Counted from the first letter of the stretch, positions 38,527-47,597 are shown. The stretch is 64,000 nt of DNA from Flavobacteriaceae bacterium F08102 (GCA_023015935.1 JALKAY010000003.1:248001-312000); one strand, 5' to 3'. Notes: generated from the sequence alone by a model not told the origin. Numbers and translations: made by a program.

Positions 38527-38712
38527 ATCCAAAAAAACTACATTGCCTTTAGTACAAATTTAACAAAAAATTAGAAGTTCATTTTAAGGGAGATCTGCTT
38601 TATGTGCATCATTCTATAAATTGTGGGGTTGTTTATTGTTTTTGGATGCTGAGCCCCTGTAATTTGGACACCTCTTAAGATATATTATATAAACATTTAA
38701 CAGCAATAAGTT

Positions 38713-40227
38713 ATGAAACTGCATCAACTTAGAAAAATATTCATATTAAGCCTATACTTATTTAGTATGGCTGTGTTTTCTCAACAGACTAAACAAAATA
38801 TTTCTGTACTATTAGTTGGTTATGACCCAGCGACCCAGACGGACGAAATTAAAGGGCTCCCTTTTAAAAGAGGAACGTCGATTGCCGACCAACGTTATAA
38901 TAAAGAAATACGTACGAGGTTCGACGCTTGGAAAACCTATTTAAAGAAGTATTTCACCAAAGTAGGTACAGCCGATGCACGCTTGTATAAAACAGAAATG
39001 TCTGACGCGTATGATGTGACTATTTTTGATCAAACGATTCAACCCTGGAAAGCAGCTGTTAGGGAAACAAAAGAAGACGGATCTATACATTATGAAGCCC
39101 CTAAATATTTGACGGAAGATTTTGATCATGCGTCAATTTTTATTGCGGAAACGGCACCACAGATGGGGCAGAGTATTGGAACTAAATTGGATTGGCTCTG
39201 TCTTTGTTTAGATGCAGAGGCACATCATATTAAAACCGAGCACCCTATCTTTAAAGGTCCTTTTAAGGTGAACCTTACCATGGTTACAAAACCAACGCCA
39301 GAAGGGATATTTCATTATCCATCAGGAAATAATGTACCTAAAGAAATTCCAATGTGGCGTGTCCAAAAGGAAGGTTATTTAGATGGAAAGGGATATCGTA
39401 TTGGCTTAGTATCGCGAGGGGATGGCTTTTTAGATTCTCCTGATGTAGAATATATTTCAAGTGGTGTAAATTCCAAAGATGTTGGTGCAGTGGCCATTGG
39501 AAGACATGCAAATATGTTTTTGTGGGGCTTTAGTGGATCTCCTGATTATATGACTGATGAGGCAAAACAAGTGTTTGCGAATGCCGTAGTATACATGAAA
39601 CAATTTAAAGGAGTGAAGCCAATTGCCAGAAAATATAATGATCGAATAGCTACAAAAGTATATATCGATAATATGGTAGGTAGACTTAATAAAGATTTCT
39701 TTAATAAATCTGTTGCGTATTACAAAGATTTAAATGAGAAGTCCGCTAAACGAGTAGCCGCGCTTAAAGCACGAAAAGCCAAAGGTGAAAAACTGACCAA
39801 AACAGAAGAAATGATCATGAAAGCTCAGTCTAGACCGATGGAGATACCCGATTGGGCAACCTATGTGAAAAACACCAGTGGTAAATTTTTTAATCTTGAA
39901 TATGTTGACAATGTAGATGCGCTAAAAACGTACCTTCTTGAAAACCGAAAATATATGTATTCAGAACCTGATGGCTTTTGGGAATTAAAAATAGATGAAG
40001 ACGTTAAAAAATTGGGAATTGGAAATGATGATATTAGAATTTTAGATACCTGTGTAAGTTTACTTAAAAAGGGTAATCAGAAAGACTTGGCGAATCGGAT
40101 TTTAAAGCGATATACAGGTTTAGAAATGTCACCTTCAGCATGGGAAAAATGGTTAAACACGAATCGAAACAAGTTGTTTTTCACAGAATCAGGCCAATAT
40201 AAATGGTTAATAGATACGACAAAATGA
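38713..40227 (+). CDS. Secreted protein of unknown function with a GATase/ThuA-like N-terminal half
   Basis: A 504-residue protein with a signal peptide (cut near MAVFSQQTKQ). Residues about 25-300 have the alternating pattern of a flavodoxin/GATase-like fold (ISVLLVGYDPATQ, YDVTIFDQTI, FDHASIFIAETAP, YRIGLVSRGDGFLDSP, NMFLWGFSGSPDYMTDEAKQVFANAVVYM), reminiscent of ThuA-like domains, and contain an unusual WLCLCLDAEAHH segment. The C-terminal 200 residues are charged and helical and not recognised. Its stop overlaps the start of the DsbD-alpha-like gene, so both proteins probably work together. No function is assigned. Confidence 0.75.
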   Translation: MKLHQLRKIFILSLYLFSMAVFSQQTKQNISVLLVGYDPATQTDEIKGLPFKRGTSIADQRYNKEIRTRFDAWKTYLKKYFTKVGTADARLYKTEMSDAYDVTIFDQTIQPWKAAVRETKEDGSIHYEAPKYLTEDFDHASIFIAETAPQMGQSIGTKLDWLCLCLDAEAHHIKTEHPIFKGPFKVNLTMVTKPTPEGIFHYPSGNNVPKEIPMWRVQKEGYLDGKGYRIGLVSRGDGFLDSPDVEYISSGVNSKDVGAVAIGRHANMFLWGFSGSPDYMTDEAKQVFANAVVYMKQFKGVKPIARKYNDRIATKVYIDNMVGRLNKDFFNKSVAYYKDLNEKSAKRVAALKARKAKGEKLTKTEEMIMKAQSRPMEIPDWATYVKNTSGKFFNLEYVDNVDALKTYLLENRKYMYSEPDGFWELKIDEDVKKLGIGNDDIRILDTCVSLLKKGNQKDLANRILKRYTGLEMSPSAWEKWLNTNRNKLFFTESGQYKWLIDTTK

Positions 40228-40742
40228 TGAATTTTAAATGGTATATTTTGCTCTTGTTTATAGGAATTTCTATAAATGGGATAGCACAGGATGAAATTCA
40301 CGATGATTTGTTAAAAAAGGTAGCTTTAGATTCTATTCAATGGGATTTAACGGCTCCTAAATTGTCAGACCCCGTAAGTGTAGAAACTACCGTAGTTTAC
40401 AGTGATGATAAAAGTCAAATTGCCGTGATAACCAAGGCTGATATTTTAAAAGATTGGCATATATATGCGATTGTCCCACCGAGTCAACCTTATATTGAAT
40501 CGGATTTACAAATTGAATTGCCAGATGGATTACGGGCTATTTCAACCGATGAAACGCCCGCACCTTACCCGTATGTAGATGATATTTATGTGTATAAGAA
40601 TCGCATTCGCTTTGTAAAATACTATGCCTTAACGCCTATGGCAAAAGGAAAAAATTTGAAGGTAGGTTTGTATTATCAAACCTGTGATATCAATCAATGT
40701 TTACCACCTAAAACAAAAGAAAGTACCTTTAAATTGAAATAG
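40224..40742 (+). CDS. Stand-alone DsbD N-terminal (alpha) domain-like protein
   Basis: About 172 residues with a signal peptide (cut near NGIAQDEI). The body matches the N-terminal domain of the thiol:disulfide interchange protein DsbD: ILKDWHIYAIVPPSQPYIESDL and GLYYQTCDINQCLPPKTKE, where the two cysteines align with the redox pair of DsbD-alpha. The membrane and C-terminal thioredoxin parts of DsbD are absent. It starts in an ATGA overlap with the upstream stop. It could carry reducing power to the periplasmic TlpA-like proteins of the locus. An in-frame ATG at 40203 would give a longer N-terminus. Confidence 0.82.
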   Translation: MMNFKWYILLLFIGISINGIAQDEIHDDLLKKVALDSIQWDLTAPKLSDPVSVETTVVYSDDKSQIAVITKADILKDWHIYAIVPPSQPYIESDLQIELPDGLRAISTDETPAPYPYVDDIYVYKNRIRFVKYYALTPMAKGKNLKVGLYYQTCDINQCLPPKTKESTFKLK

Positions 40743-40860
40743 GTAGTTGTGAGAAATTCACTAAGGTGTTAGTTTAGCGGTTTACCACCATCAAAATTAA
40801 ACTAAAGTATAGTTTTCTTGGTAGTTAGTTTTGTTTGTTAAAACCCAAACCATGAAAGTA

Positions 40861-40887
40861 AAAAAGAGTCAGAAGCCTGACCCTTTT
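40861..40887 (+). terminator. Weak hairpin terminator candidate
   Basis: AAAAGAGTCAG pairs imperfectly with CTGACCCTTTT across an AAGC loop, and a short T-rich stretch follows. It would end the operon after the DsbD-alpha-like gene. Confidence 0.45.
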
Positions 40888-40932
40888 GATTTTAATTTAA
40901 AGCTTCATTAGAACGAATTTTAAACAATATGA

Positions 40933-41375
40933 ACCTTTAAAAACGAGGGTGAAAGCGACTTAACGTTTGTGGATCTTACAGGACAACAGGTTAAATTAAG
41001 TGATTATGAGGGGGAGTTGTTGTAATTGACCTTTGGGCTACTTGGTGCGGTCCGTGTATGAAAGAGAAGCCTGCATATGAAATATTGGTTAAAAAATATG
41101 CAGACAATGAGAACATTGCGATGCTATCTGTATCAATCGACACCAAAAAGGTTTGGCAAAATTATTACACAAAAGAAACTCCCATTGGATTGCAGTTACA
41201 AATTGATAAAAGTGAGCTCGCTGCCTACCAAGTAGTCAGTATTCCGCGGATTTTTGTATTTGATAAGGAGCAAAAAATTGTAGACGTTTTTGCACCGAGA
41301 CCTTCTTCTGGCGAGCTAGAAGAACTTTTAACAAGTATTTATAGACGTTTAAGCCGAATAAGGTTCTATTTCTAG
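40933..41375 (+). pseudogene. Frameshifted TlpA-like thioredoxin remnant
   Basis: Bases 40942-41024 encode the start of a thioredoxin-like domain (ESDLTFVDLTGQQVKLSDYEG). The frame then stops at TAA. One base later, in another frame, the domain continues VVVIDLWATWCGPCMKEKPAYEI and runs to 41375 (cis-proline in VVSIPRIFVFDKE). Restoring one base near the G-run at about 41010-41016 would join both halves. No start codon, signal peptide or DUF4369-like domain is found in frame upstream, because TGA lies at 40930. It is therefore a decayed copy, not merely one sequencing error. A short product from the ATG at 41058 would lack the CxxC. Confidence 0.82.
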
Positions 41376-41542
41376 GCTGATTAATCTTTTTTAATAAACT
41401 GCAATTAAGACCTTAATAAATACAGTATCTTAGTGCCCTCTTTTATTTTAGTATAATTTTAACAGTGCTAGAATAAGGGGGGGCATACATAATTACGTCT
41501 TTACAGTAGAATTTAATTGAAACCATTTTTACAACTATTTAA

Positions 41543-44344
41543 ATGAAAAAAATAATTTACACAATTTGTCTTCTCATCTCTTTTAGCAATTTTGCACAGA
41601 GCCTTGATTTAGACCAAAAATTACCGGTAAACACCAAAGTTAGAAAAGGGGTGCTTGCTAATGGAATGACTTATTATATTTATAATACCGATGTGACTAA
41701 AGGAGTTGCTAGTTATTATATTATCCAAAATGTTGGATCAATTTTAGAAAATGATCACCAACAAGGGCTTGCACACTTTTTAGAGCATATGGCCTTTAAC
41801 GGAACGAAGCATTTTGAAGGTAAAGGTATACTACAGACTTTAGAAAAAGTGGGAGCTGTTTTCGGTAGAAATATTAATGCATATACATCATTTGACGAAA
41901 CGGTATACAATATGGATAACATTCCAACTGATAATGGAATGATTGATACTTGTTTAACTATTTTACAAGATTGGTCAAACTATTTACTCCTTACAGATGA
42001 TGAAATTGATGCAGAAAGAGGGGTTATCAAAGAAGAATGGAGAACTCGTCAAAATGGTAGAATGAGAATCTTGGCTCAAACTTTACCAACGATGTTTAAC
42101 AATTCGAAATATGCTGAACGGTTGCCAATTGGTAAAATGGATATTGTTGAGAATTTTGAATATAAAGCGCTAAGAGATTTTTATCACGACTGGTATCGTA
42201 CAGATTTACAGGCAATCGCAGTCGTTGGAGATATTGATGTAAATGAAATAGAGCAAAAAATTAAGGATAAATTTTCAAAAATTCCTGCAGTTAAAAATCC
42301 TAAGGAACGATACAATGTAGCCATTCCAGGGAATAAAGAAATGTTGTACAAACTTGCGATGGATGAAGAAATATCTACCGCGAGTATTTTAATGTCTATT
42401 AACCATACTAAATCGTTAGCCGATAAAACGGTTGGTGATTTACGAACTTCTCTATTGAACGGAATGGTTACGGGGATGATTTCAAGCAGATTAAAAGAAC
42501 GTAGTCAAAATCCCGATGCTACATTTTTAGGCGCTGGTGTTTCTTATCGCAATAAGTCTAGGCTTAATGATGAGTTGGCCATAAGTGTGAGTCCTAAACC
42601 AGGAAAACAAGCAGCTGCTTTTAAAGAGGTGATGACTGAGGTTAGTAGAGCTGTTAATCTAGGTTTTACAAAAGGTGAATTAGATCGTTTCATCAAGCAA
42701 TACACTAATTATTATGAAACGCAAGTTAGTAAGGTTGAAGACCTTCCTCATGGGCAAATTATTAATATGTTCAAGGCAGATTACTTGAATAATGATACCA
42801 TGACAGATATTGCTGAGGAATTTGAACTTGTTAAGAAAATTTTCGCATCATTAACGGTGGCTGATTTAAATAGTACCATTAAAAAATTGTACACTAAAGA
42901 GAATAGAGCAGTCATTGTAACAGGTGTGAAAGGGAAAGATAATTTAACCGAAGCGCAAGCAAAGAAAATTTTGAATGAAGTTGAAAATGATACGACGCTT
43001 ACACCGTATACGGATGAATTTAGTGGAAAAACACTACTTTCTGGACTGAACGTAAAAGCGGGGCATATTGTTTCAGAAACAATTGATGAAAATATTGGTG
43101 CAACTACGTTTGAACTAAGTAATGGGGTTAAAGTGCATTATAAGTTTGCTGATAAAAACAAAAATGATGTTCAATTGTATGCTACGAGTAAAGGAGGATC
43201 ATCTTTAATTGACGATGCAGATTTGCCTTCTGCAAGTATGTTGGGAAATATCGTTCAAATGTCAGGGTTAGGTGATTATTCAGCAACAGAATTACCTAAA
43301 GTTTTAGCAGGAAAGACCGCTACAACCAAAATTTCTTTATCTGGATTATCTGAAACAGTAAGTGGTGCTTCTGTAACTAAAGATACAGAAACCATGATGC
43401 AAATGGTGTATTTAAGATTTGTAAAGCCGCGATTTGATGAACAAGCATACAAGGTGTTACAAGGAAATATTAAAAACTTCTTACTTCAAAGAAGTAATGA
43501 TATTGGAGCCAAAATGCAAGATAGTATGACGGTAGCGTTATATGGAAAGAATGATCCGAAGAACAGAATTATGGATCAAGCTTTGTTTGATGAAGTGAGT
43601 TTTGAAAAGATGAAAGAGATTTATCATACGAGATTTAATGATCCAGCTGATTTTGAATTTTTTATTGTAGGTGATATTACTAAAGAGCAACTTAAACCCT
43701 TGTTGAATAAGTATATAGCCAGTATTCCTACAAAAGGAATAAAAGAGGAATGGAAAGATAATAGTTCAAGCTGGTTGAGTGATGTCATAGATAAGGATAT
43801 TTACCTTAAAATGGAAGATCCTAAAAGTTCTGTGCGTATTGAATATAAAAACGAAATGCCTTATAGTTTGAAAAATTCTATGATGGCACGAACACTTGGA
43901 GATATATTGCAATTGAGATATACGGCAACCCTAAGAGAAGAAGAGGGAGGAACTTACGGAGCAAGTGTGCAAGGAAGGTTTAGTAAGCGTCCAGTTGAAG
44001 TGGCTAGTTTGTTTGTAGGGTTTGATTGTAACCCTGATAAAGTGGATGATTTGGTTAAAATTGTGCATAATGAGATTCAGAAAATTGCCAATGGAGAGAT
44101 TAATCAAGAAGATTTAGATAAAACATTAGCTAATTATATCAAAGTAAGAAAAGAACAAAAAGATTATAATAGCTACGATATGAGTTTGTTGAGAAATTAT
44201 TTCTTAGAGGGGTATAATATGGAAGACCCTAAGAGTTTTGATAAGATTGTAAATTCAATTACAGCAAAAGATATAAAAAAGTATACCAAGCGATTACTCA
44301 AGAATGCGAAAACGTATGAAATCGTTTTCAAACCAGCTGAATAA
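41543..44344 (+). CDS. M16 family zinc metallopeptidase (two-domain, secreted)
   Basis: A 933-residue protein with a signal peptide (cut near NFAQSLD). The inverted zinc motif HxxEH is in GLAHFLEHMAFNGTKHF (about residue 77) and the third ligand in DAERGVIKEEWRTR. The second half (about 500-933) repeats the M16 fold without the zinc site, as in pitrilysin-like enzymes, with a C-terminal R-Y-type motif region (LREEEGGTYGASVQGRFSKRP). Such enzymes cut peptides inside a closed chamber. Placed after the SusCD/TlpA genes, it suggests that peptides are processed by this locus. A terminator follows. Confidence 0.94.
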   Translation: MKKIIYTICLLISFSNFAQSLDLDQKLPVNTKVRKGVLANGMTYYIYNTDVTKGVASYYIIQNVGSILENDHQQGLAHFLEHMAFNGTKHFEGKGILQTLEKVGAVFGRNINAYTSFDETVYNMDNIPTDNGMIDTCLTILQDWSNYLLLTDDEIDAERGVIKEEWRTRQNGRMRILAQTLPTMFNNSKYAERLPIGKMDIVENFEYKALRDFYHDWYRTDLQAIAVVGDIDVNEIEQKIKDKFSKIPAVKNPKERYNVAIPGNKEMLYKLAMDEEISTASILMSINHTKSLADKTVGDLRTSLLNGMVTGMISSRLKERSQNPDATFLGAGVSYRNKSRLNDELAISVSPKPGKQAAAFKEVMTEVSRAVNLGFTKGELDRFIKQYTNYYETQVSKVEDLPHGQIINMFKADYLNNDTMTDIAEEFELVKKIFASLTVADLNSTIKKLYTKENRAVIVTGVKGKDNLTEAQAKKILNEVENDTTLTPYTDEFSGKTLLSGLNVKAGHIVSETIDENIGATTFELSNGVKVHYKFADKNKNDVQLYATSKGGSSLIDDADLPSASMLGNIVQMSGLGDYSATELPKVLAGKTATTKISLSGLSETVSGASVTKDTETMMQMVYLRFVKPRFDEQAYKVLQGNIKNFLLQRSNDIGAKMQDSMTVALYGKNDPKNRIMDQALFDEVSFEKMKEIYHTRFNDPADFEFFIVGDITKEQLKPLLNKYIASIPTKGIKEEWKDNSSSWLSDVIDKDIYLKMEDPKSSVRIEYKNEMPYSLKNSMMARTLGDILQLRYTATLREEEGGTYGASVQGRFSKRPVEVASLFVGFDCNPDKVDDLVKIVHNEIQKIANGEINQEDLDKTLANYIKVRKEQKDYNSYDMSLLRNYFLEGYNMEDPKSFDKIVNSITAKDIKKYTKRLLKNAKTYEIVFKPAE

Positions 44345-44362
44345 GCGCGAAATCAAACGATT

Positions 44363-44402
44363 AAAAATCACCTTGAACTGCTGTTTAAGGTGATTTTTTT
44401 TT
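44363..44402 (+). terminator. Rho-independent terminator
   Basis: AAAATCACCTT pairs with AAGGTGATTTT across a 12-base loop, followed by a run of T. It ends the M16 peptidase gene. Confidence 0.9.
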
Positions 44403-44427
44403 GATTATAATTAAACATAGGTTTTCT

Positions 44428-44459
44428 TTTGTAACTCCCAAAGGCATTCCGTAATTTTA
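44428..44459 (+). promoter_or_regulatory. Promoter of the cysteine-desulfurase-like gene
   Basis: TTTG at 44428-44431, a 20-base spacer and TAATTTTA at 44452-44459 match the Bacteroidota promoter pattern with one mismatch. It sits between the terminator and the ATG at 44497. Confidence 0.5.
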
Positions 44460-44496
44460 CCAAATTCAATATCAATTATTAAATTTATTAACTCTT

Positions 44497-46002
44497 ATGA
44501 ATACAGTTACTTGTAAAAAATCTATAGTGGAAAAAGAAGATTTAGAAGGCTATTTTCAACAATTTAGAAAGCGTATTATCGGTGATGTATATTCTTTTGA
44601 ATCGCGAAATGGCAAGCAAGATGTTTTATATGCCGATTGGATTGCTAGTGGTAGATTATATAAAGATATTGAGGAAATTATGTGTGAAAAAATTGGTCCT
44701 ATGGTGGCTAATACGCATTCATTTTCAAGTGAAACAGGTAAAGCTTCTACCTATGCCTATAAGGAGGCACGTAAAATTATCAAAAAACATGTCAACGCAA
44801 GTGATGATGATATCTTAGTAACAACAGGTACGGGGATGACAGCAGCGTTAGCAAAACTACAGCGATTAATGGGGCTTAAATGGCCAGATGCTGTGAAGGA
44901 TAAAATTAAGCTGGATCCTAAGGATAGACCTGTGGTCTTTATTACACATATGGAGCACCATTCGAATCACGTACCTTGGATGGAAACCATTGCTGATGTG
45001 GTAATTTTAGATGCCGATCCTGACGGTTTGGTTAATCCAAGTTACCTAGAGGAAGCTTTAAAGAAATATACAGATAGACCGCTCAAAATTGGATCATTTT
45101 CAGCTTGTTCGAATGTGACAGGCATAATTACGCCATATCAAAAATTAGCCGAAATAATGCATGCTCACGGGGGCTACTGTTTTCTAGATTTTGCCGCTTC
45201 TGCACCTTATGTCTCTATAGATATGCACCCTGAAAATCCTGCACATAAAATTGATGCGCTTTTCTTTTCTCCACATAAATTTCTTGGCGGTCCAGGAACT
45301 TGTGGGGTGTTAGTGTTTGACAAAGTGCTTTATAATACAAAGGCACCAGATAATCCAGGGGGAGGTAATGTGAAATGGACTAATCCATGGGGTGATTATG
45401 GATATTTTGATGATATCGAAACGAGGGAAGATGGGGGGACGCCAGGTTTTTTACAGGTAATGCGTACCGCACTAGCTATTCGCCTTAAAGAAAAAATGGG
45501 TGTTGAAAATATGAAAAACAGAGAGGAACAATTATTGACTCTTTGTTTTAAAAAATTAAAAGAAATTCCAAATGTTTCTATATTGGGAGATAACGATGAA
45601 AAACGAATAGGCTGTGTGTCTTTTACGGTAAAAGGTATTCACTATAATTTACTCGTTCGTTTATTAAATGATCGTTTTGGTATACAAGTCCGCGGAGGTT
45701 GGTCTTGTGCAAGTACCTACAGTCATCATTTGTTTAATATTCACGAAGATAACTCCAAAGCAGTGATCGATGGAATCGCCAAAAAAGATTTAACCAATAA
45801 GCCTGGATGGGTACGTATTTCTTTACATCCAGTGACTACAGATGCTGAAGTAATCAAAATTTGTGATGCCGTTAAAACAATTACTGAAAATATTGAAGAG
45901 TGGAGTGCAGCGTATACCTACAATCCAGCGACAAATGAATTTGAAGATGAATTAGGAGATGTAGCGATTGTGGAGTCGGTTAAAAAGTGGTTTGACCTGT
46001 AG
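44497..46002 (+). CDS. Class V aminotransferase, cysteine desulfurase-like
   Basis: A 501-residue PLP enzyme. Landmarks are TTGTGMTAALAKL, THMEHHSNHVPW, the Asp of LDFAASAPYVSIDM, the PLP lysine in DALFFSPHKFLGGPGTCGVLVF and a catalytic-type cysteine in IQVRGGWSCASTYSHHLF. It is about 100 residues longer than SufS, mostly from N- and C-terminal extensions. It may release sulfur from cysteine or a related substrate. It has its own promoter and is monocistronic, so it need not belong to the SusCD/TlpA locus, although sulfur metabolism would fit. Confidence 0.87.
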   Translation: MNTVTCKKSIVEKEDLEGYFQQFRKRIIGDVYSFESRNGKQDVLYADWIASGRLYKDIEEIMCEKIGPMVANTHSFSSETGKASTYAYKEARKIIKKHVNASDDDILVTTGTGMTAALAKLQRLMGLKWPDAVKDKIKLDPKDRPVVFITHMEHHSNHVPWMETIADVVILDADPDGLVNPSYLEEALKKYTDRPLKIGSFSACSNVTGIITPYQKLAEIMHAHGGYCFLDFAASAPYVSIDMHPENPAHKIDALFFSPHKFLGGPGTCGVLVFDKVLYNTKAPDNPGGGNVKWTNPWGDYGYFDDIETREDGGTPGFLQVMRTALAIRLKEKMGVENMKNREEQLLTLCFKKLKEIPNVSILGDNDEKRIGCVSFTVKGIHYNLLVRLLNDRFGIQVRGGWSCASTYSHHLFNIHEDNSKAVIDGIAKKDLTNKPGWVRISLHPVTTDAEVIKICDAVKTITENIEEWSAAYTYNPATNEFEDELGDVAIVESVKKWFDL

Positions 46003-46510
46003 GAAATTTTTTTTGTGTCTTGGTTTTCATGTTAACGATATGGTTACGCGGGCGAGATCTGAATTTATCGTAAAAACAGGAAGGATATACCTTCTATATG
46101 TTTATAATTTAAGGTCTTTGAGTTTTGCGGGACAGTAGAAGTGTACCACACTTAGCAAGACCCAACACGATAGGCTGATTTTTTATAACATAGAATAGAT
46201 ACCTTGTTTACAGGTAGTCTGGTCCATTGATGGTTTGGTTTTATTTGTAGATGTTTTTGAATACATCACGCCGCCCTGTACAATCATCCAATTACTACTG
46301 AGTAAAGTAAATTCTTTGCGAACATCGGTTGCTCCAAATGCCGGAGTAAGGGAGTGTAGAGATAACAGTTAGTATTTGGATGATTGTGTTTTTGTTATCT
46401 ATGTGAAATAAAGATGACTATAAGGGAAATTATATAGCAAATGAGTGTTTGTGTCATTAGAGAATTGAAATAATTTTTAATTAGATGTTTCAAACGTTAA
46501 TGATTTGTGT
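46003..46510. other. Non-coding stretch, no gene recognised
   Basis: About 500 bases with no convincing coding region. A 61-codon frame open on the minus strand (46183-46368) has no start at its head and no recognisable product. Small inverted repeats occur (GAAGG-atata-CCTTC near 46082; AAGTGT-acc-ACACTT near 46139). Local GC is higher than in other intergenic DNA here, so it may be a decayed gene. Confidence 0.4.
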
Positions 46511-46518
46511 TATTTTTG
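46511..46518 (+). promoter_or_regulatory. -7 promoter element of the small membrane protein gene
   Basis: TATTTTTG matches TAnnTTTG, and a TTTC at 46488-46491 with a 19-base spacer could be the -33 element. The position puts the transcript start near 46525 and supports the ATG at 46552. Confidence 0.5.
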
Positions 46519-46551
46519 GTATATAGTATTAATCAACTAAAACTACACATT

Positions 46552-46953
46552 ATGATTGACGGAATAGTACTCATTATTGTAAGTATCCTTGCAGTCCCTT
46601 CCTTATTGCTTTCTAGAAAACCAGATGCAAAAGAACTGCTCGAGAAAATTGAACCTTATCAGGGATGGATAGGTGTAGTAGCTTGTATTTGGGGGATAAC
46701 TGGTGTAATTAAAGAGTTATTTCACATGAATGGAAATAGTTATTGGATTGTGTCGATCAGTGCTATGGCGATCTTAGCCATCTTAGGTTTTATGCTAGGC
46801 TATGGATTAATTAATCAAATGGTTCTAAGTAAAAGTGATGAAGCGAGAGAAAAAGCAGTTGAGATTAGAGCTAAAATAGCGCCTAACTTAGGGAAGTTAG
46901 GAGTGGTTGGATTTATAATAGGCGTTTTAAAAATTGTGATGTATATTTTTTAA
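46552..46953 (+). CDS. Small membrane protein of unknown function
   Basis: A 133-residue protein with four predicted membrane segments: IDGIVLIIVSILAVPSLLL, WIGVVACIWGITGVI, YWIVSISAMAILAILGFML and LGVVGFIIGVLKIVMYIF. A charged loop (SKSDEAREKAVEIRAKIA) lies before the last. The WIGVVACIWGI and LGVVGFIIGVL segments look like an internal repeat. The start at 46552 is chosen over 46507, which lies inside the promoter. The gene is monocistronic with a terminator directly after. No family was recognised. Confidence 0.75.
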   Translation: MIDGIVLIIVSILAVPSLLLSRKPDAKELLEKIEPYQGWIGVVACIWGITGVIKELFHMNGNSYWIVSISAMAILAILGFMLGYGLINQMVLSKSDEAREKAVEIRAKIAPNLGKLGVVGFIIGVLKIVMYIF

Positions 46954-46981
46954 ACGCTGGTAAAAATATAGTAAATTGAGC

Positions 46982-47019
46982 AAAGAGTCTTTCATTTTCT
47001 TGAAAGGCTCTTTTTTTTA
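46982..47019 (+). terminator. Rho-independent terminator
   Basis: AAAGAGTCTTTCA pairs with TGAAAGGCTCTTT around a six-base loop, with one mismatch, and eight T's follow. Confidence 0.92.
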
Positions 47020-47055
47020 TAACTTTAACTTATGTAACTTTTAAATCCTATTGAA

Positions 47056-47589
47056 TTGAAGACGATTACAGTAAAAGGCAATACCAAAATATCTAAAGTT
47101 ATCACAGCATATCGGGTGAAAATCATTATGACTAAAGAGCAAAGTGATTTTGCAGGGCAGGAGGTTGAGACGGTAGATGAAATGAAAAGTATGTATTATC
47201 ATGCCTTGCTTGAGCATGGAATTGATGTCAATAAATTTGAAGAAAATGAATTTGAATACTTGAGTCAAAATAATTATGATTTAGGAACTATGTTGATTTA
47301 TACGTGTAATTCGTTTAGTGAAATTCAGGATTTATTAACGGTTAAATTACCGAGTATTTATTCTACTACACTCGAAGTTAAGTGGGTGAATCAAACACCT
47401 TATGAAGACTTAATATCGGCCGCAATTGCTGATGCAAGGAAACGGGCCGAATTGATTGCGAAAAATATTGGTAAAAAAATGGGGGCAATTGTTTCAGTTA
47501 ATGATGAAAACAACTTACATCCGTATTGGAGTTATTACAGTCCTTATGATGAATTTTTTACCGTTGATGTGGTCTTTGAAATTAGCTAG
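47056..47589 (+). CDS. SIMPL-domain (DUF541-like) protein
   Basis: A 177-residue protein starting MKTITVKGNTKISKVITAYRVKI, with the beta-strand and helix pattern of SIMPL/DUF541 proteins. These typically keep ALADARKRAELIAK-like helices, seen here as ISAAIADARKRAELIAKNIGKKMG. The family's biochemical role is unclear. The start is TTG, because a stop lies 21 bases upstream and no ATG or GTG is available in between. Unlike many relatives it has no signal peptide, so it should be cytoplasmic unless the start is wrong. Confidence 0.78.
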   Translation: MKTITVKGNTKISKVITAYRVKIIMTKEQSDFAGQEVETVDEMKSMYYHALLEHGIDVNKFEENEFEYLSQNNYDLGTMLIYTCNSFSEIQDLLTVKLPSIYSTTLEVKWVNQTPYEDLISAAIADARKRAELIAKNIGKKMGAIVSVNDENNLHPYWSYYSPYDEFFTVDVVFEIS

Positions 47590-47597
47590 TGTTTTAG

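Noticed and set aside
40990-41040. Programmed frameshift in the TlpA-like remnant
   Set aside because: There is no slippery heptamer with a downstream pseudoknot, and no start codon upstream in the first frame, so decay is the simpler explanation.
26807-44344. Classical polysaccharide utilisation locus
   Set aside because: SusC/SusD are present, but no glycoside hydrolase, lyase or sulfatase is encoded near them; the accompanying genes are redox proteins and a peptidase.
46183-46368. 61-codon minus-strand open frame
   Set aside because: It has no start codon at its head and no similarity that could be recognised, so it is treated as non-coding or decayed DNA.
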